A stretch of 64,000 nt of DNA from Ulva prolifera (lineage: Eukaryota; Chlorophyta; Ulvophyceae; Ulvales; Ulvaceae), in NCBI GenBank assembly GCA_023078555.1, contig CM041201.1, forward strand, positions 6,021,172 through 6,085,171. The letters are read 5' to 3'. The notes under the pieces were generated by a model. That model saw nothing but the letters and a program-made list of their open reading frames with translations, was not told the DNA's origin and ran no database searches. The translations under genes were made by a program, and so were the position numbers. This document shows, piece after piece, positions 34,964 through 44,940 of this stretch (its first letter is position 1; each line of letters begins with the position of its first letter).

Positions 34964-35461
34964 ATGTTTCACATGGCATGAGCCTGCGGGCAGCAATGCA
35001 GTGACAAGTGCACCCATGCACGGATCGGTCTGCGGAACGTGTGCAGGTGTAAGCCGCCAGCGGGATTGTGCCGGAGTAGTGAGAAGATCCTGCGTGGATC
35101 TCCCGCCGTAATCATGACATGTCTGTGTGCATATATTGATGTGCACACTATGATCTGTAACCATTATCCTTATTGTTTCGCAGCATTCCATACATGCTGC
35201 GCACAGAGATAGAATCGAAGAATGCGGGAGGAGACACTAATACCGTGAAACAGTGGAAAAAATGGTTATAGATCACAGTGTGCACATCCATATATGCACA
35301 CCTACAGGTCAAGACTACGGCGGTAGATACACGCCAGGATCTTCCTCGCTACACCCGGACAATCCCTTTGGCGGCTTACCCCTTCACTGGATCCGCGGAT
35401 CGGTCGTGCATGGGAGCACCTGTCACCACACTGCTGCCCGCAGGCTCATGCATTGTGACAC
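34964..35461. mobile_element. Two family C LTR fragments in inverted (fold-back) array
   Basis: 34964-35181 is the first about 218 bp of an LTR in plus orientation. 35182-35461 is about 280 bp of an LTR in minus orientation. They meet directly at 35181/35182, forming a palindrome of about 220 bp per arm. The minus piece is the 3' LTR of the copia remnant that follows. Confidence 0.7.
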
Positions 35462-36064
35462 TACCCCATAACCCCAGCTACGTCTCCACTAGCTGGAGTG
35501 TAATACGAACATCCTTCAGAGCAGGACAAGGCAGCACTTTGGTAAACACATGTACTAGTTGATCAACCGTGCCAACCCATTCAACTTTCACTTCATCCAT
35601 CTGGACATATCTATGCACTCGCAAGTGCCGCACACGAATGTTCTTAGATCTGTCAGTGGACACAACATTCGCCGCCAAAATGTTGGCACTCTTTTTGTCA
35701 CCCCACAGAGTCGGCTTGAGGGGCACCAGCTTCACATCTAGAAGCAATTGCAGTTAAGTGCTTCATCCACATAAGCTCGTTGGCTGTGGCACTCATCGCA
35801 ATAAGCTCAGCCTCCGTTGTATCCCTAGCCACTGTACTCTGCTTTTTCGAGCGACAGAGCACGCAATTCCCATGCACTCGAACAACCATGCCAGACACAC
35901 TCTTCAGATCAGCACAATTCGCCAAATTTGCATCTAAAAAAGCTTCTAGCAAACACCCATGTCCCTTAGAGCCAATAATTTTCAAATATTGGAGACTCAA
36001 TAGCAGCTAAACCCGTTTCACTACCAGCAAGATCAGAGCCCGCAGGCTCATGCATAGCAGCTAC
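35462..36064 (-). pseudogene. Copia element E, RNase H end (RT deleted)
   Basis: Minus-strand RNase H is readable: GHGCLLEAFLDANLANCADL, TTEAELIAMSATANELMWMK, WGDKKSANILAANVVSTDRS, ending KLQLVET-like. The first catalytic Asp is kept (LDANLA) but the third motif reads GDKKSA where active relatives have GDNKSA. At about 35990 RNase H is joined directly to the acidic spacer, so the whole RT domain is missing. Confidence 0.78.
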
Positions 36065-36416
36065 TGTCAGAAAACTGTTGCAGCTTGCCAGGTTAGACGC
36101 GCAGTCAGTTCAGGTCACATCAGGTCAGCCGGCGTTCCATACCTGCTGCGCACACAGGTAGAACCGAGGAACGCTTCAGAGGGAGATACGTGCTAATACC
36201 GTGAGACAGTAAGAAGAATGGTTACAGATCTCAGTGTGCACATCCTTATATGCACACTGAACACTCAAGGTTACGGCGGGAAACCCTCCCGAGATTTCCC
36301 CCTCTACATCGGGACAATCCCGGCTGGCGGCTTACCCCTGCACTGGATCCGCGGATCGTCCGTGCATGGGTGCACCTGTCACCACATTGCTGCCCGCAGG
36401 CTCATGCATTGTGACA
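36065..36416 (-). mobile_element. Solo LTR, family C, with GCTAC target duplication
   Basis: 352 bp, minus orientation, flanked by GCTAC at 36060-36064 and 36417-36421. It interrupts element E between DVDVA and MHEPAGSD-encoding sequence, which is continuous in intact relatives. No internal region remains, so it arose by LTR-LTR recombination. Confidence 0.88.
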
Positions 36417-37484
36417 GCTACATCCACATCCAATGGAACAAGGCGTCTGCATACAAGAGGATTGATTTTATGGCAGGTCAAGCAGCTGGAACGGCTCTTA
36501 CCTCCTCCAGTAGATCAACCCCAATCGCGGCAGAGGGGGAAGCCCGGATCTCTTCCCCTAAATCGGACCCGGACTCCACCTCAAATTCGTCAGGCTCATG
36601 CTCCTAGGAGGGCCTCAGCCCCTCACCCCCTCGCAGGGGCTTTGCTACTGCTCCCGTGTTAGATGCTGAGGCCGCGGCCGAATTACTCCCACTGACCCGC
36701 TGAGCCTCGCAATTCTGAAGGGCCGCAGCCGCTTCATCATCGCTGACGGTGTAGTCCATCTCTGCTTCATCGTCACCGTCATCGTAGATGCCAGGACTGT
36801 CGTCATCATCAACATCCATAGGATCATTAGACGAGCTGGAGCCGGTCATCGGGATGACAAATGCAGCTTCAACACCAGGATCATGGAGCTGCGCATCGCG
36901 GGTGACTACGTGCGTCACAGTGCGGGCGGGTTTGGCCTCTGACTGGTGCACCTGACTTGGGACCCCAGGGGGCACGTCAATGTTGGGGTGCGCAGCGGCA
37001 CGTGCAATTGCTCGTGAGCGATGCATGGCGCGCCTGGCCCCTTCCGGTGTGTCCCTAGCAGGTTCACGCCGGATCATTTCCACAGAGGAACCCGCTCCAA
37101 GTGTAGAGTAGAGACCCTCTTCCGGCAATGAGTCATGCCGGAAGGTCATATCCATCGTTGGGACCCGTCCATGACCGGGGGTGTGTGCAGCTGGTCACGC
37201 AGACGGCGCAACACTCCCCCGTCAAATGTGGCATCATCCACGAAAGGAGGAAAATCAGAGTCAGTCACGCGGACACCCTCATCGTCCATCTCAAAGGTAA
37301 CTATGTAGGAGTTCGCAAACTCCGCAGGTTCCCTCTTGTCCACCACAGCGGACGCATCGAGCGTGCGTACGTGACGGATCATCTGATCCGTGGTGCACAT
37401 GATCTAACGCACCACCATGACCCTACCCCCAGGATCATGTTGGGCGTACACTCTCTGCATGCTGGGGCCTAACCCAGCCCCAAC
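36417..37484 (-). pseudogene. Copia element E, spacer and integrase tail
   Basis: Minus-strand frames (37400-37146 and 37155-36604) encode MIRHVRTLDASAVVDKRE, the acidic spacer MDVDDDDSPGIYDDGDDEAE and PLRGGEGLRPS. Homology ends at the integrase tail GPSMQRVYA near 37484, where it meets a different copia lineage. Confidence 0.75.
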
Positions 37485-37847
37485 CTAACTCACATCATGT
37501 CGCGGACACTCACCGAATCATGCAGGTTGACAAGATTCTTGCCTATGGCCATCCCGTCAAAATTATACTCAGCAGCGCCGTGCACTTGCATGTACTGCTT
37601 CCGAGCAGCAACATCATCGACATCCGACAACGGGGGCGCATACACTTTTTCCGCCGCCTTGAGCTTGAATTCTAGTTTTTCAACTTCACTCCTATTCGCT
37701 GACGGCATGAGGCCTATCTCCACGCTATCGAAAATCTTGATGTACTCACGTCAAATTGCAGCGCTATACACAATCTGCCGCACTTCAATCACTTTGCCGA
37801 CCCCCGGTACGGACTGGTAAACCCTGTTCATGTGTGGGCCTTGCCCC
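37485..37847 (-). pseudogene. Divergent copia B fragment (integrase tail)
   Basis: The minus frame reads GQGPHMNRVYQSVPGVGKVI then EVRQIVYSAAI, one stop, then VEIGLMPSANRSEVEKLEFK. It aligns with family C GLGPSMQRVYAQDVPGGRVV and VVRQIM but is clearly a separate lineage. It resumes upstream at 44768. Confidence 0.62.
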
Positions 37848-38117
37848 TGTCACAATGCATGAGCATGCGGGCAGCAATGTGGTGACAGGTGCACCCATGC
37901 ACGGACGATCCGCGGATCCAGTGCAGGGGTAAGCCGCCAGCCGAGATTGTCTCGATGTAGTGATAGAGATCCCGCGAGGGTTTCCCGCCGTAACCTTGAG
38001 TGTTCAGTGTGCATATAAGCATGTGCACACTGAGATCTGTAACCATTCTTCTTACTGTTTCCCGGTGCTAGCACTCCCCTTAAGCGTTCCTCGGTTCTAC
38101 CTCTGTGCGCAGCAGGT
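37848..38117 (+). mobile_element. Older family C LTR, left part (split by intact copia)
   Basis: TGTCACAATGCATGAGCATG onward, ending in GCGCAGCAGGT, where the intact element inserted. It continues at 44691-44767 (ATGGAACGCTGG to TTTCTGACA). Together 347 bp, a complete LTR, and no other internal sequence belongs to it, so it is a solo LTR inserted in copia B. Confidence 0.85.
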
Positions 38118-38466
38118 TGTCACAATGCATGCGCCTGCGGGCAGCAGCGTGGTGACAGGTGCACCCATGCACGGATGATCCGCGGATCATGTGTAGGGGT
38201 AAGCCGCCAGCCGGATTGTCCCGGAGTAGTGAGGGAGATCCTGCGAGGATCTCCCGCCGTAATCTTGACTATTCAGTGTGCATATATGGCTGTGCACACT
38301 GGAGAGCTGTAACCATTATTCTTACTGTTTCACGGTACTGGCTGTACTCTGTCTCCCCGTGCATCTCTCTGGTTCTACCTCTGTGCGCAGCAGGTATGAG
38401 ATGCTGGTCTCCTGACTTGACGTAAGGACTGCGTGTCTGACCTGACGAAGGATAGCCTTTCTAACA
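38118..38466 (+). mobile_element. 5' LTR of intact copia element 4
   Basis: 349 bp, TGTCACAATG to TTTCTAACA. Identical to 44337-44685 in my reading. Target duplication CAGGT at 38113-38117. TATA-like CATATATGG near 38281. Contains a perfect hairpin GGGAGATCCT-GCG-AGGATCTCCC (38233-38255) and the palindrome ATGATCCGCGGATCAT. Confidence 0.93.
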
Positions 38467-38481
38467 TGGTATCGGTGAATG
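38467..38481 (+). promoter_or_regulatory. Primer-binding site of copia element 4
   Basis: TGGTATCGGTGAATG directly after the LTR. It matches the Ty1/copia initiator-methionine tRNA primer site (TGGTATCAGAGC type) in its first seven bases. Confidence 0.7.
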
Positions 38482-38772
38482 TTTGCGCTATGTCTTTTAC
38501 GGTCTTGTTCAGGAAACCGTCGGCCAAAGTCTGTGCGCAGACACGGCGAGCTTTCCACTGTTCTGCCGGCGCTCAGACCGCGGTCATAAGCGCAGGCATC
38601 ATTAGGCGATCTCGTAGCACATTGTTATTAGATACAATTCGAGACGTTTGCTTTAATGATCAGCGCTGGGAAAAGCGAATGCGTTCGTTTATTTTCTCAA
38701 CCTGTCGGCTTGCGAGCCATCCCATGGTTCGGTTTGCTGCGCGCAACAAACCACCGTCCATCCTACTGCAGG

Positions 38773-41700
38773 ATGTCTAACTCTGATCGTTCCAACGCCA
38801 ACGCTCCTCGCGAGGAGAGGCAGGACGAGGCTGATCAGCAGCCATTCGTCGACGGGGACGCTGAGCAGCAGCTCCCCGACGAAGAACAGCCCGCGGGCAT
38901 GTTACTTCGTGGCGGACGAGTTATCCGACCACGTCCCTCTTCCCAGACTGGGCAGAGCAGCCAGCAGGTGCCCTTTTCCTCTCATGTTGTGAACGATCAT
39001 GGTCACACTGAGTCATACATTACACTCGAGACGTTGACCGAAGCGCTGCGTGCATCTCGGGGACGTAACGAGCCTGATCTGTCTAAAGGAAAATTGCCTG
39101 AATGGAATTTTAAGACCGAAAGCTTCGTTGCGTACGAGCAGAAAGTCTTTCTGTGGTTAGGACAGTTCGAGTTAGATCATCTGTTGCAGCACGCACCGTC
39201 CGCGGACGAACAGCGTGTCCACGCTAGAGCAAGGACTCAAGTCCTTATGTCTTTGCCTGACGCGGATAGGACCACTGTCTATCGCATGTCACATCTGTGT
39301 GAGGCATGGGCCTATCTCACTGCAAAGTATAGGCCTAGCACTGAAGCCGAGATCCACAGACTGTGGAGTCGCTTCAACTCTTTGTCACAGCGAAATAGAG
39401 ACGTTGGGTCTTATTGTGGTGAAGTGATGAGTGTGTACACTCAATTGGAGGCACTAGGTGCCGATGTGGGCCAGCGATGGCTCCGATTAAAACTTTTAGA
39501 AGTGGGGGAGGAGTTCAATGCCGTGCGCGGCGAAGTCCAACACTCCTCCCCCCATGTCATCATTGCACGTTTGACTGAGCATGCTGATTTGCTCAAGCAG
39601 CAGCGGCTGCAGGCTAGGTCTGGACCGCCCGCGGGCAAACCAGGCCAAGGCTGGCGCAATCAGCAGCGAGGCGACGGTCCTGCGGTCGCCGCGCTTGACG
39701 CTGGCAAGGCTCCTCGCGAGGAGACCAGGACCTGCTTCTTCTGCAAGAAGAAGGGACACTTGCGTGCGAACTGCCCCCAGCGCAAACAGGCCGCGGCCAA
39801 AGATGTTTGTGCTGTAGAACTGCCTGAAGAGTTCCCGGATCATGATGCATTAGCACCATGGAATTTTATCATTGATAGTGGTTCTGACATTCACATTGTT
39901 GGCAATCGCGACATGTTCACTGAGTATGGTCCGTGCCAGAGAACTGCCAATCCCGCGGGACCAGGCAAGATCCCCATTATGGGCAGGGGAACCATTCAGG
40001 TGAACCTGGGCACCTATGTAGATGAGCATGGGAATACGCATCCTCTGGATGTGGAAATCCCGGGTGTGTACTATGCCCCTGAGTGTCCATACAACATACT
40101 GAGTACTATGGGTCTTCGTCACGAGAAGATTTACTTAGACACGCGTAGGAGTGTGTTGTATGTCCCCGGTTTCGGAGATATGGCTACTGGTATCGAGGAT
40201 GCGTCCAAACACCAGGAGCTGGATGAGGATAACTGTCGCGTCTTTGTTTTCAAAATGTGTTCCCTCAAGAAGCCTGTTCTTGAGGGTCATCCTGTCAACA
40301 GGGGAGTGGTGTGGTCTGACCAGAGCAGTCCGACCTCTGTTGTGGCAGATCAAAATCAGTGGTGTCATGTGGCCGCTGCGGCGATCGACCTGAAGCGTCC
40401 CAATGCTGGGGGAGCTGAGGTCCCACATGATGCTTACTTGTTGGAACCTGCATTCCTAGCTCATTTGTCGTTTCATCAGTCGACGTGGGTCTTAAAAAGG
40501 ATGCAGTCAAATAGTGATTTTTATGGTGACCTGAATTTGAAAGTTGACCCCGAGCCAATGGGGAATCGTTGTCACGGCTGCAGAATTGGCAAAGTGCCCG
40601 CGGGCAAAATCTCAGCCAATAATCGTGAGCTCTTAGGCCAGGCGAAATACCCTGGTGAGCAATTGCATGCTGATTTGGCTGGTCCCATCACTCCAGTTGG
40701 GATCGGCGGTGTGAAGTATGTTTTGTTTGTGATGTGCGCCTTCACGCGTTATACTTTCATTGTCGGTCTGCGTAAAATGAGTGAGGCTGCGGCCATGATC
40801 TCTTACATCATTGAGCGCATTCGGGTGAATGTGGTGAAGCCAGGTGAACCGGGTGTGCGCATCCTTCACACCGACAAAGGAGGAGAGTTCATGGTTGAGG
40901 CCTTAAAGCTCTACCTCCAGCGTCGTGGCATTACTCACCGCACCACCCCCACAGCTGATCATCGCTGTAATGGCATGATCGAGCGGAGGATCGGTATTGC
41001 CTTCGAGGCGGTCCGAGCTGTACTGCTTGCGAGCGGTCTTCCTCTGTTTCTGTGGATTGAATGCCTTGCCAGTGTCATCCATGGTCACAATCTCACGCCG
41101 TGCTCGGCGCTGTACCATGACAAACTGGCAATAATGATGAAAGCCCAGAAAGCTCAGCGTGATGCTAATACAGCTGCGGATGTACAGCAGGCTGAGCGGG
41201 CTAATAAGCGCATGAAAAAGGCCGAACGTGATAAGTTGCGGGAGGAGGAGAAGCGCAAGTGGGAGTTGCTCACTATGACAGAACTGGACGAGTTTTTGAC
41301 CAGGTCTTGTGACAGGGATATCATTCCCTACATGTCTTTTTTCAGAGACACCTCCGTTGAGGTGTTCCAGGATTTGGTGAAGCAGCAGCGTCCATGGGGG
41401 GTTGAGGTGTATGCGTATCCTAGGGATGATCACTTGCGGAAATTGTCCGCGAGGGGTATGGTAGCATTTTGGGTTGGTGCTGGGCTGGGGCCCAGCATGC
41501 AGCGTGTGTACGCCCAGGACGTTCCTGGGGGTAGGGTTGTGGTGGTGCGGCAAATCATGTGCACCACGGATCAGATGATCCGACACGTACGTAAGTACGA
41601 TGCGTCCGCTGTTGTGGACAAGAGAGAACCTGCAGAGTTTGCGAACTCCCTACAGGTTGTCTTTGAGGGTGATGACGAGGGTGTCCGCGTGACTGACAGT

Positions 41701-44319
41701 GATGTCCCCTCGTTCGTCACTGACTCCACACATGATGGGGGAGTGCTGCGACGTCTGCGTGAATTTTCGCACGCCCCCCCAGGTCATGGTAGAGTCCCTG
41801 TCATGGACATGACGTTCAGACAGGACGCACTGCCTGATGAGGCGGTGTACTCTCCACGTTTCGGCGCAGGCTCCTCTGCTGAGGTGCTCCGGCGTGACCC
41901 TGCGCGGGACACACCGGAGGTGGCCAGGCACGCCATGCATCGCACGCGTGCGATTGCTCGTGCAGCTGCCCACCCTGACGTTGAACGTCCTCTTCGGGTC
42001 CCAGGCCAGGCGCGCCTATCTGGGGCCCCTCCAGCACGCACTGTCGAGTATGTGGTGACTCGCAATGCTCAGCTCCATGACCCTGGCATCAAAGCTGCAT
42101 CTGTCCTGCCCATGCCTTCACTGTCGTCTGATGATTCGATGGACGACGATGACGACGACAGCGGTCCTGGCATCTATGATGAGGACGATGCAGATGAGAT
42201 GGAGGAGTACACCATCAGCGATGATGAACGGGCTGCGGCTCATCAGAATCGCGAGGCTCAGCGGGTTCGCTCAGGGAGTAATTCGGCTGCGGCCTCGGCA
42301 TCTGGCGCGGGAGCAGTAGCTAAGCCCCTGCGAGGGGCCGAGGGGCTGAGACCTTCCTGGGAGGATGAGCCAGATGAAATTGAGGTGGAGTCCGGATCCG
42401 AATTAGGGGGAGAGATCCAGGCTAACCCCTCTGCCGCTGTCGGGGTTGATTTGCCTGATGAGGTAAGAGCCATTCCAGCTGCTCTTCCCCGCATTAAAAT
42501 CAATCCTCTTGTACGTAGACGTCTTGTTCCTTTGGCTGTGGATGTAGCTGCTGTGCATGAGCCCGCGGGCTCTGATCATGCTAGTAGTGAAACAGTAGTA
42601 GCTGACATCAAGTCTCCAGGCTGCAACCAGGACACATCAGCCGCGGCTGACTGTGGAGTGTCCGGTGCAGGCCTGAAGCATCAGCATGGGGAGCCTGGTG
42701 AGCAGCACAGTGCCCAGCGTCGTGGGTCGCGCAGAGCAGCTGCCGCTAGGAAGCAGAAGCCTTCCGACCCTGATCTGCCTTCTATGAAGGAAGGACTCGC
42801 GGGTCCAGACAGGGATGCTTGGCTGCGTGCCATGCAGGAGGAGGTGGAAGCACTGGGTGAGCACGGGACTTTTATGTTGTGCTATCTGCCTGCGGGTAAG
42901 AAAGCTATCTCGGGCAAGTGGGTGTTCAAGATCAAGCGCGGACCCGCTGGTGAGATTCAGCGTTACAAGGCACGTTATGTAGCTCGTGGTTTTTCTCAGG
43001 TAGAAGGGATAGATTTCTTCGAGACTTGGTCCCCTGTCGGTAGTTACGCGACACTGCGTGTGTTGCTGTCCATTGCTGCTCAGGAGGATTTGGAGATTAG
43101 GCATATAGACATACAGTGTGCTTTTCTTAACGGTGACCTGGAGGAAGAGGTTTTCGTTGAACAGCCCCCGTACTTCACAGACGGGACAGCACGTGTATGG
43201 AAATTACATAAAACACTGTATGGCCTGAAGCAAGCCGCTCGCGAGTGGCATAAAGCTTTAGTAAAGGTCTTGGCTGAACTGGGATTTGTGTGCGCACAAA
43301 GTGATCCTGGACTGTATGTCAGAACAACTGGTCGATGTCTCATTTTTCTGTGGGTAGATGACTTATTCATTTTCAGTTGCTCCGCGGGGCTGCAGGAAAT
43401 CATCAGTGTCATTCTCACGAAATTTGAAGGCAGAGATCTAGGTGACCTGTCTTGGGCACTTGGCACTGAGATCACGCGTGATCGAAAGGCCAAAACAATC
43501 ACAATGACGCAACGTAACAAAATCCAGAACTTGCTGGACAAGTACAGCATGTCTGACTGTCGTAAATCTCCCACTCCATTAGTGCCGCGGCAACAACTAA
43601 GGAGTGTGAAAGAGCATCCTGACCTGGAAAAAGCCAGTGCTGCTGAGCATTCCAGGTTCATGAGTGCTGTAGGAAGCATCCAGTATATTGCAGGAGTGAC
43701 ACGACCTGACCTGAGCTATGTGGCACATGCCCTGGCCCGGCACATGTCTAGTAGTCTGAAGGAACATTGGTCTGCCGTGCAACATGTTCTGAGATACCTG
43801 CAGTCCACGAAAAATCTAGGAATAAAATTTGTAGGCTCTGAGGGACATGGGTGTTTACTAGAGGCTTTTTCAGATGCGGATTTTGCGAATTCTGCGGATC
43901 TAAAGAGTGTATCTGGTATGATTGTTCGGGTGTATGGGAACTGTGTTCTCTGGCGTTCGAAAAAGCAGAGTATAGTGGCTGGGGATACAACAGAGGCTGA
44001 GCTCATTGCGATGAGCGCAACAGCCAACGAGCTCATGTGGATGAAGCAATTGCTTCTCGATGTGAAGCTTGCCCCACATAAGCCGACTCTGTGGGGAGAT
44101 AATAAGAGTGCCAATATTTTGGCAGTGAATGCTGTGTCCACTGACAGATCCAAGCACATTCGTGTGCGGCACTTGCGAGTGCGGGAATACGTCCAGATGG
44201 ATGAACTTAAGGTAGCATGGGTAGGCACTGTTGATCAGTTAGCGGATGTGTTTACTAAAGTGCTGCCCGGACCTGCCTTGCAGGAAGTTCGTAATAAACT
44301 CCAGCTAGTGGAGACTTAG
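38773..44319 (+). CDS. Intact Ty1/copia Gag-Pol polyprotein, 1848 aa
   Basis: One open frame codes all products for particle formation, processing, reverse transcription and integration. I start it at 38773 (MSNSDRSNANAPREE) because copies 1 and 3 conserve this Met while the frame upstream (open from 38656) is not conserved. Residue numbers from that Met: Gag core about 85-300; zinc knuckle CFFCKKKGHLRANC from 321; protease DSGSD with Asp 368; integrase zinc HLSFH 564 and CHGC 600; integrase catalytic Asp 634, Asp 701, Glu 737 (exact D-x35-E spacing); acidic spacer about 1100-1330; RT FETWSPVGSY about 1417 and WVDD with Asp 1529; RNase H Asp 1701, Glu 1741, Asp 1776. All these catalytic positions are filled. 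The RT box is WVDD where YVDD is usual, also so in element 3. No frameshift or stop. Candidate autonomous, possibly active element. Confidence 0.95.
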   Translation: MSNSDRSNANAPREERQDEADQQPFVDGDAEQQLPDEEQPAGMLLRGGRVIRPRPSSQTGQSSQQVPFSSHVVNDHGHTESYITLETLTEALRASRGRNEPDLSKGKLPEWNFKTESFVAYEQKVFLWLGQFELDHLLQHAPSADEQRVHARARTQVLMSLPDADRTTVYRMSHLCEAWAYLTAKYRPSTEAEIHRLWSRFNSLSQRNRDVGSYCGEVMSVYTQLEALGADVGQRWLRLKLLEVGEEFNAVRGEVQHSSPHVIIARLTEHADLLKQQRLQARSGPPAGKPGQGWRNQQRGDGPAVAALDAGKAPREETRTCFFCKKKGHLRANCPQRKQAAAKDVCAVELPEEFPDHDALAPWNFIIDSGSDIHIVGNRDMFTEYGPCQRTANPAGPGKIPIMGRGTIQVNLGTYVDEHGNTHPLDVEIPGVYYAPECPYNILSTMGLRHEKIYLDTRRSVLYVPGFGDMATGIEDASKHQELDEDNCRVFVFKMCSLKKPVLEGHPVNRGVVWSDQSSPTSVVADQNQWCHVAAAAIDLKRPNAGGAEVPHDAYLLEPAFLAHLSFHQSTWVLKRMQSNSDFYGDLNLKVDPEPMGNRCHGCRIGKVPAGKISANNRELLGQAKYPGEQLHADLAGPITPVGIGGVKYVLFVMCAFTRYTFIVGLRKMSEAAAMISYIIERIRVNVVKPGEPGVRILHTDKGGEFMVEALKLYLQRRGITHRTTPTADHRCNGMIERRIGIAFEAVRAVLLASGLPLFLWIECLASVIHGHNLTPCSALYHDKLAIMMKAQKAQRDANTAADVQQAERANKRMKKAERDKLREEEKRKWELLTMTELDEFLTRSCDRDIIPYMSFFRDTSVEVFQDLVKQQRPWGVEVYAYPRDDHLRKLSARGMVAFWVGAGLGPSMQRVYAQDVPGGRVVVVRQIMCTTDQMIRHVRKYDASAVVDKREPAEFANSLQVVFEGDDEGVRVTDSDVPSFVTDSTHDGGVLRRLREFSHAPPGHGRVPVMDMTFRQDALPDEAVYSPRFGAGSSAEVLRRDPARDTPEVARHAMHRTRAIARAAAHPDVERPLRVPGQARLSGAPPARTVEYVVTRNAQLHDPGIKAASVLPMPSLSSDDSMDDDDDDSGPGIYDEDDADEMEEYTISDDERAAAHQNREAQRVRSGSNSAAASASGAGAVAKPLRGAEGLRPSWEDEPDEIEVESGSELGGEIQANPSAAVGVDLPDEVRAIPAALPRIKINPLVRRRLVPLAVDVAAVHEPAGSDHASSETVVADIKSPGCNQDTSAAADCGVSGAGLKHQHGEPGEQHSAQRRGSRRAAAARKQKPSDPDLPSMKEGLAGPDRDAWLRAMQEEVEALGEHGTFMLCYLPAGKKAISGKWVFKIKRGPAGEIQRYKARYVARGFSQVEGIDFFETWSPVGSYATLRVLLSIAAQEDLEIRHIDIQCAFLNGDLEEEVFVEQPPYFTDGTARVWKLHKTLYGLKQAAREWHKALVKVLAELGFVCAQSDPGLYVRTTGRCLIFLWVDDLFIFSCSAGLQEIISVILTKFEGRDLGDLSWALGTEITRDRKAKTITMTQRNKIQNLLDKYSMSDCRKSPTPLVPRQQLRSVKEHPDLEKASAAEHSRFMSAVGSIQYIAGVTRPDLSYVAHALARHMSSSLKEHWSAVQHVLRYLQSTKNLGIKFVGSEGHGCLLEAFSDADFANSADLKSVSGMIVRVYGNCVLWRSKKQSIVAGDTTEAELIAMSATANELMWMKQLLLDVKLAPHKPTLWGDNKSANILAVNAVSTDRSKHIRVRHLRVREYVQMDELKVAWVGTVDQLADVFTKVLPGPALQEVRNKLQLVET

Positions 44320-44323
44320 CAGG

Positions 44324-44336
44324 GTTTATGGGGGAG
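44324..44336 (+). promoter_or_regulatory. Polypurine tract before the 3' LTR
   Basis: TTTATGGGGGAG immediately 5' of the 3' LTR start at 44337, where plus-strand DNA synthesis is primed in LTR elements. The same ATGGGGGAG occurs beside the 3' LTR of element 3. Confidence 0.6.
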
Positions 44337-44685
44337 TGTCACAATGCATGCGCCTGCGGGCAGCAGCGTGGTGACAGGTGCACCCATGCACGGATGATCC
44401 GCGGATCATGTGTAGGGGTAAGCCGCCAGCCGGATTGTCCCGGAGTAGTGAGGGAGATCCTGCGAGGATCTCCCGCCGTAATCTTGACTATTCAGTGTGC
44501 ATATATGGCTGTGCACACTGGAGAGCTGTAACCATTATTCTTACTGTTTCACGGTACTGGCTGTACTCTGTCTCCCCGTGCATCTCTCTGGTTCTACCTC
44601 TGTGCGCAGCAGGTATGAGATGCTGGTCTCCTGACTTGACGTAAGGACTGCGTGTCTGACCTGACGAAGGATAGCCTTTCTAACA
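44337..44685 (+). mobile_element. 3' LTR of intact copia element 4
   Basis: 349 bp, no difference from the 5' LTR found by eye. Followed by the second CAGGT (44686-44690). Confidence 0.93.
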
Positions 44686-44690
44686 CAGGT

Positions 44691-44767
44691 ATGGAACGCT
44701 GGCTGCCCTGACCTGACCTGTACTAAAGACTGCGCGTCTGACCTGACAAGATAGAGCATTTCTGACA
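44691..44767 (+). mobile_element. Older family C LTR, right part
   Basis: Completes the LTR begun at 37848. Flanking pentamers GCCCC and TGCTC are poor matches, so its target duplication has decayed. Confidence 0.8.
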
Positions 44768-44940
44768 TGCTCCACAGGTAACGGCTCTGCAGCCCACAAG
44801 GTAGCTTGACAAATGCTGCGAATGGATCCTTGGTTGTAACAACAATGCCATGTTGTTTGATTACGAGCTCTTCAGTGCAGGCGGTAGTATACTTAAGACC
44901 CTTTGCTGCGGAAACGGCGAATTCATGCCGCCACTACCGG
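44768..44940 (-). pseudogene. Divergent copia B fragment, upstream continuation
   Basis: The minus frame reads HEFAVSAAKGLKYTTACTEE, VTTKDPFAAFVKL and CGLQSRYLWS. It lines up with family C LRKLSARGMVAFWVGAGLGP. Removing the intervening LTRs plus 5 nt rejoins LW to GQGPHMNRVY in frame. Homology further upstream (to about 45250) was not recognised. Confidence 0.55.

Noticed and set aside
38656..38772. Copia polyprotein starting at the first Met (38656)
   Set aside because: The 39-codon extension is in a different frame relative to the gag start in copies 1 and 3; MSN/MSL at 38773 is the shared start.
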